From Candidatus Syntropharchaeum sp. (GTDB taxonomy: Archaea; Halobacteriota; Syntropharchaeia; Alkanophagales; Methanospirareceae), in the NCBI GenBank assembly GCA_016782355.1, contig JADHYP010000073.1, positions 1 to 6,989 on the forward strand: a stretch of 6,989 nucleotides of DNA, given 5' to 3'. This document shows positions 6,083-6,989 of the stretch, piece by piece. The stretch's first letter is position 1, and each line of letters starts with the position of its first letter. A program made the translations under genes and the position numbers. The notes below the pieces were generated by a model. The model saw only the letters and a list, made by a program, of their open reading frames with translations, did no database searches and was not told the DNA's origin.

Positions 6083-6444
6083 AAAGTTTAGTAGATAAAT
6101 TTAGGACTATTGAAAAAACGATTTCGGAAGAGAAGGGTAGTTTTGTCCTTTTCGCATTATTTGTGAGAGAAGAAGCGCAGGATAAATGGGATTTGGTTCT
6201 TAGTGCTAACTGGTTTGCAGATGAAAAAAGGAAAATCTTAGATTACCTTGTTGAGAAAATCAAGGATGAACTAGCACAGGATATAACCGAAATATCTAGA
6301 ATCATACTTTTACGACCGTCAGATCAGTTTGTAAAAACTGTAAATAGTATTATTAACATTGAACATGGTGATGCAGAAGTTGTAGATTCTCGATTCGACG
6401 AATATAACATTAAACATGCGTATATAATAACATCAAAGAGTTAA
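6079..6444 (+). CDS. HEPN partner, possible degenerate nucleotidyltransferase
   Basis: A 121-residue protein translated from an ATGA overlap with the HEPN gene, with AGGT (6070-6073) five bases before the ATG. I do not recognise a named family with certainty. Residues 21-43, SFVLFALFVREEAQDKWDLVLSA, have the strand-turn-strand pattern of a polymerase-beta-type (MNT) nucleotidyltransferase, where the usual sequence is roughly LFGSxARGEATPDSDIDLLV. Gly-Ser is replaced by Ala26-Leu27, the later Gly by Glu31, and the DxD metal site is reduced to Asp35 and Asp38 with Lys-Trp between. Two helices (47-67) and further strands (for example RIILL 74-78, AYIITS 114-119) follow. By position it is the MNT/antitoxin-like partner of the HEPN protein, but probably inactive as a nucleotidyltransferase. 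Alternatively it is an unrelated alpha/beta protein. It has no signal peptide or membrane segment. Confidence 0.65.
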   Translation: MKSLVDKFRTIEKTISEEKGSFVLFALFVREEAQDKWDLVLSANWFADEKRKILDYLVEKIKDELAQDITEISRIILLRPSDQFVKTVNSIINIEHGDAEVVDSRFDEYNIKHAYIITSKS

Positions 6445-6581
6445 ATAACAGCGTATAGAAAGCATTTACGGCTTCTTTTCACTTCGCCTAACCTGCTTCG
6501 CAAGTTCGTAAATTCTCAATCGTTACCTACAATTCGTTTCCAGACACTTTTAAATTAAACCTCCAATTTTTAAATACCTGC

Positions 6582-6989
6582 TCACTTCCCTTTAAACTCC
6601 GCCTTCCGCCTCTCCAAAAACGCTTTTAACCCTTCCTTTGCATCCTCAGTCGCAAGTGCCGACCCAAAGCATTCCGCTTCGTAGTCCAATGCCTGCTCCA
6701 GGTCCATTTCTATACCCCTGTTAACCGCATCCTTTATTATCCCAAGCGTAACGGTACTTTTAGAAAGCAATTTTTTTATAAGTTCGTGAACCTCACCGTC
6801 AAGTGTATCCGCAGGGACGACTTTATTCACGAGTGTTAGCCGAAATGCTTCTTCCGCATCTATGTGCTCTCCGGTCATCAGCATTTCCATCGCTTTCGTC
6901 GCCCCTACCAACCTCGTTAGTCTTTGTGTGCCGCCACCACCCGGAATAATTGCCAGATTTACCTCCGGCTGTCCAAATATCGCTCTTTC
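6582..6989 (-). CDS. Enoyl-CoA hydratase/isomerase family protein, C-terminal part
   Basis: The reading frame is open from the window edge to the stop at 6582 and gives 135 residues; the N-terminal half lies outside. It opens with ERAIFGQPEVNLAIIPGGGG, then TQRLTRLVGATKAMEML, the hallmark crotonase segment. The Glu of GQPE is the equivalent of catalytic Glu164 in rat enoyl-CoA hydratase; the other Glu and the oxyanion-hole glycine are not in view. The tail AFLERRKAEFKGK is the usual C-terminus. Family members hydrate trans-2-enoyl-CoA in beta-oxidation or in butyrate or hydroxybutyrate pathways, but crotonases vary in substrate, so the reaction is unspecified. It converges with the HEPN pair across a 137-bp spacer (6445-6581) that contains AT-rich strings such as a T5 run at 6567-6571 and no gene. 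Confidence 0.92.
   Translation of the reverse strand, partial: ERAIFGQPEVNLAIIPGGGGTQRLTRLVGATKAMEMLMTGEHIDAEEAFRLTLVNKVVPADTLDGEVHELIKKLLSKSTVTLGIIKDAVNRGIEMDLEQALDYEAECFGSALATEDAKEGLKAFLERRKAEFKGK

Noticed and set aside
1..6989. CRISPR array, insertion sequence or in-frame pyrrolysine codon
   Set aside because: I found no regularly spaced repeats with unique spacers, no transposase-like protein, and no gene needing TAG read-through; all conserved genes end at normal stops.

Overview
The window comes from an anaerobic archaeon, most likely a euryarchaeote of the Methanosarcina / Archaeoglobus / alkane- or methane-oxidising type. The evidence is three consecutive archaeal acetyl-CoA decarbonylase/synthase (ACDS) subunits, which resemble methanogen sequences as I recall them, archaeal TATA-like promoters, a proline tRNA without encoded CCA, and an archaeal-looking HEPN gene pair. 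The partial enoyl-CoA hydratase at the right edge fits an archaeon that also handles acyl-CoAs (Archaeoglobi or Syntrophoarchaeum-like), but it does not settle the taxonomy.

Layout from left to right. Positions 1-168 hold no securely identified gene, only a probable tRNA promoter. A tRNA-Pro(TGG) lies at 169-242 on the plus strand. It is followed by a short AT-rich stretch with a hairpin and three copies of an A-rich 12-13-base repeat, where tRNA transcription converges on the cdh operon. The minus strand then carries cdhE (341-1759), cdhD (1756-3015) and cdhC (3030-4475), read as one tightly packed operon in the order cdhC-cdhD-cdhE. A 112-bp gap (4476-4587) carries its promoter and a dyad. 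Upstream and on the same strand is argF (4588-5496), with its own TATA box so close to the ATG that the mRNA is probably leaderless.

A divergent intergenic region (5497-5686) with several inverted repeats separates argF from a plus-strand, AT-rich two-gene unit. That unit is a HEPN-domain protein (5687-6082) and, overlapping it by ATGA, a 121-residue partner (6079-6444) that looks like an eroded polymerase-beta-type nucleotidyltransferase. A convergent spacer follows, then the C-terminal part of an enoyl-CoA hydratase (6582-6989, minus strand, running off the window).

Functionally, CdhC (A-cluster acetyl-CoA synthase) and CdhD/CdhE (the corrinoid iron-sulfur protein that carries the methyl group) form the C-C bond-making or bond-breaking half of ACDS. 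The CO dehydrogenase subunits CdhA/CdhB and a CooC-type maturation ATPase are not in this window. argF belongs to arginine biosynthesis and is probably transcribed separately. The HEPN pair is the accessory element and the least understood part. It resembles a HEPN/MNT toxin-antitoxin module in layout, but neither protein shows the usual catalytic signature, and its promoter is surrounded by symmetrical repeats.
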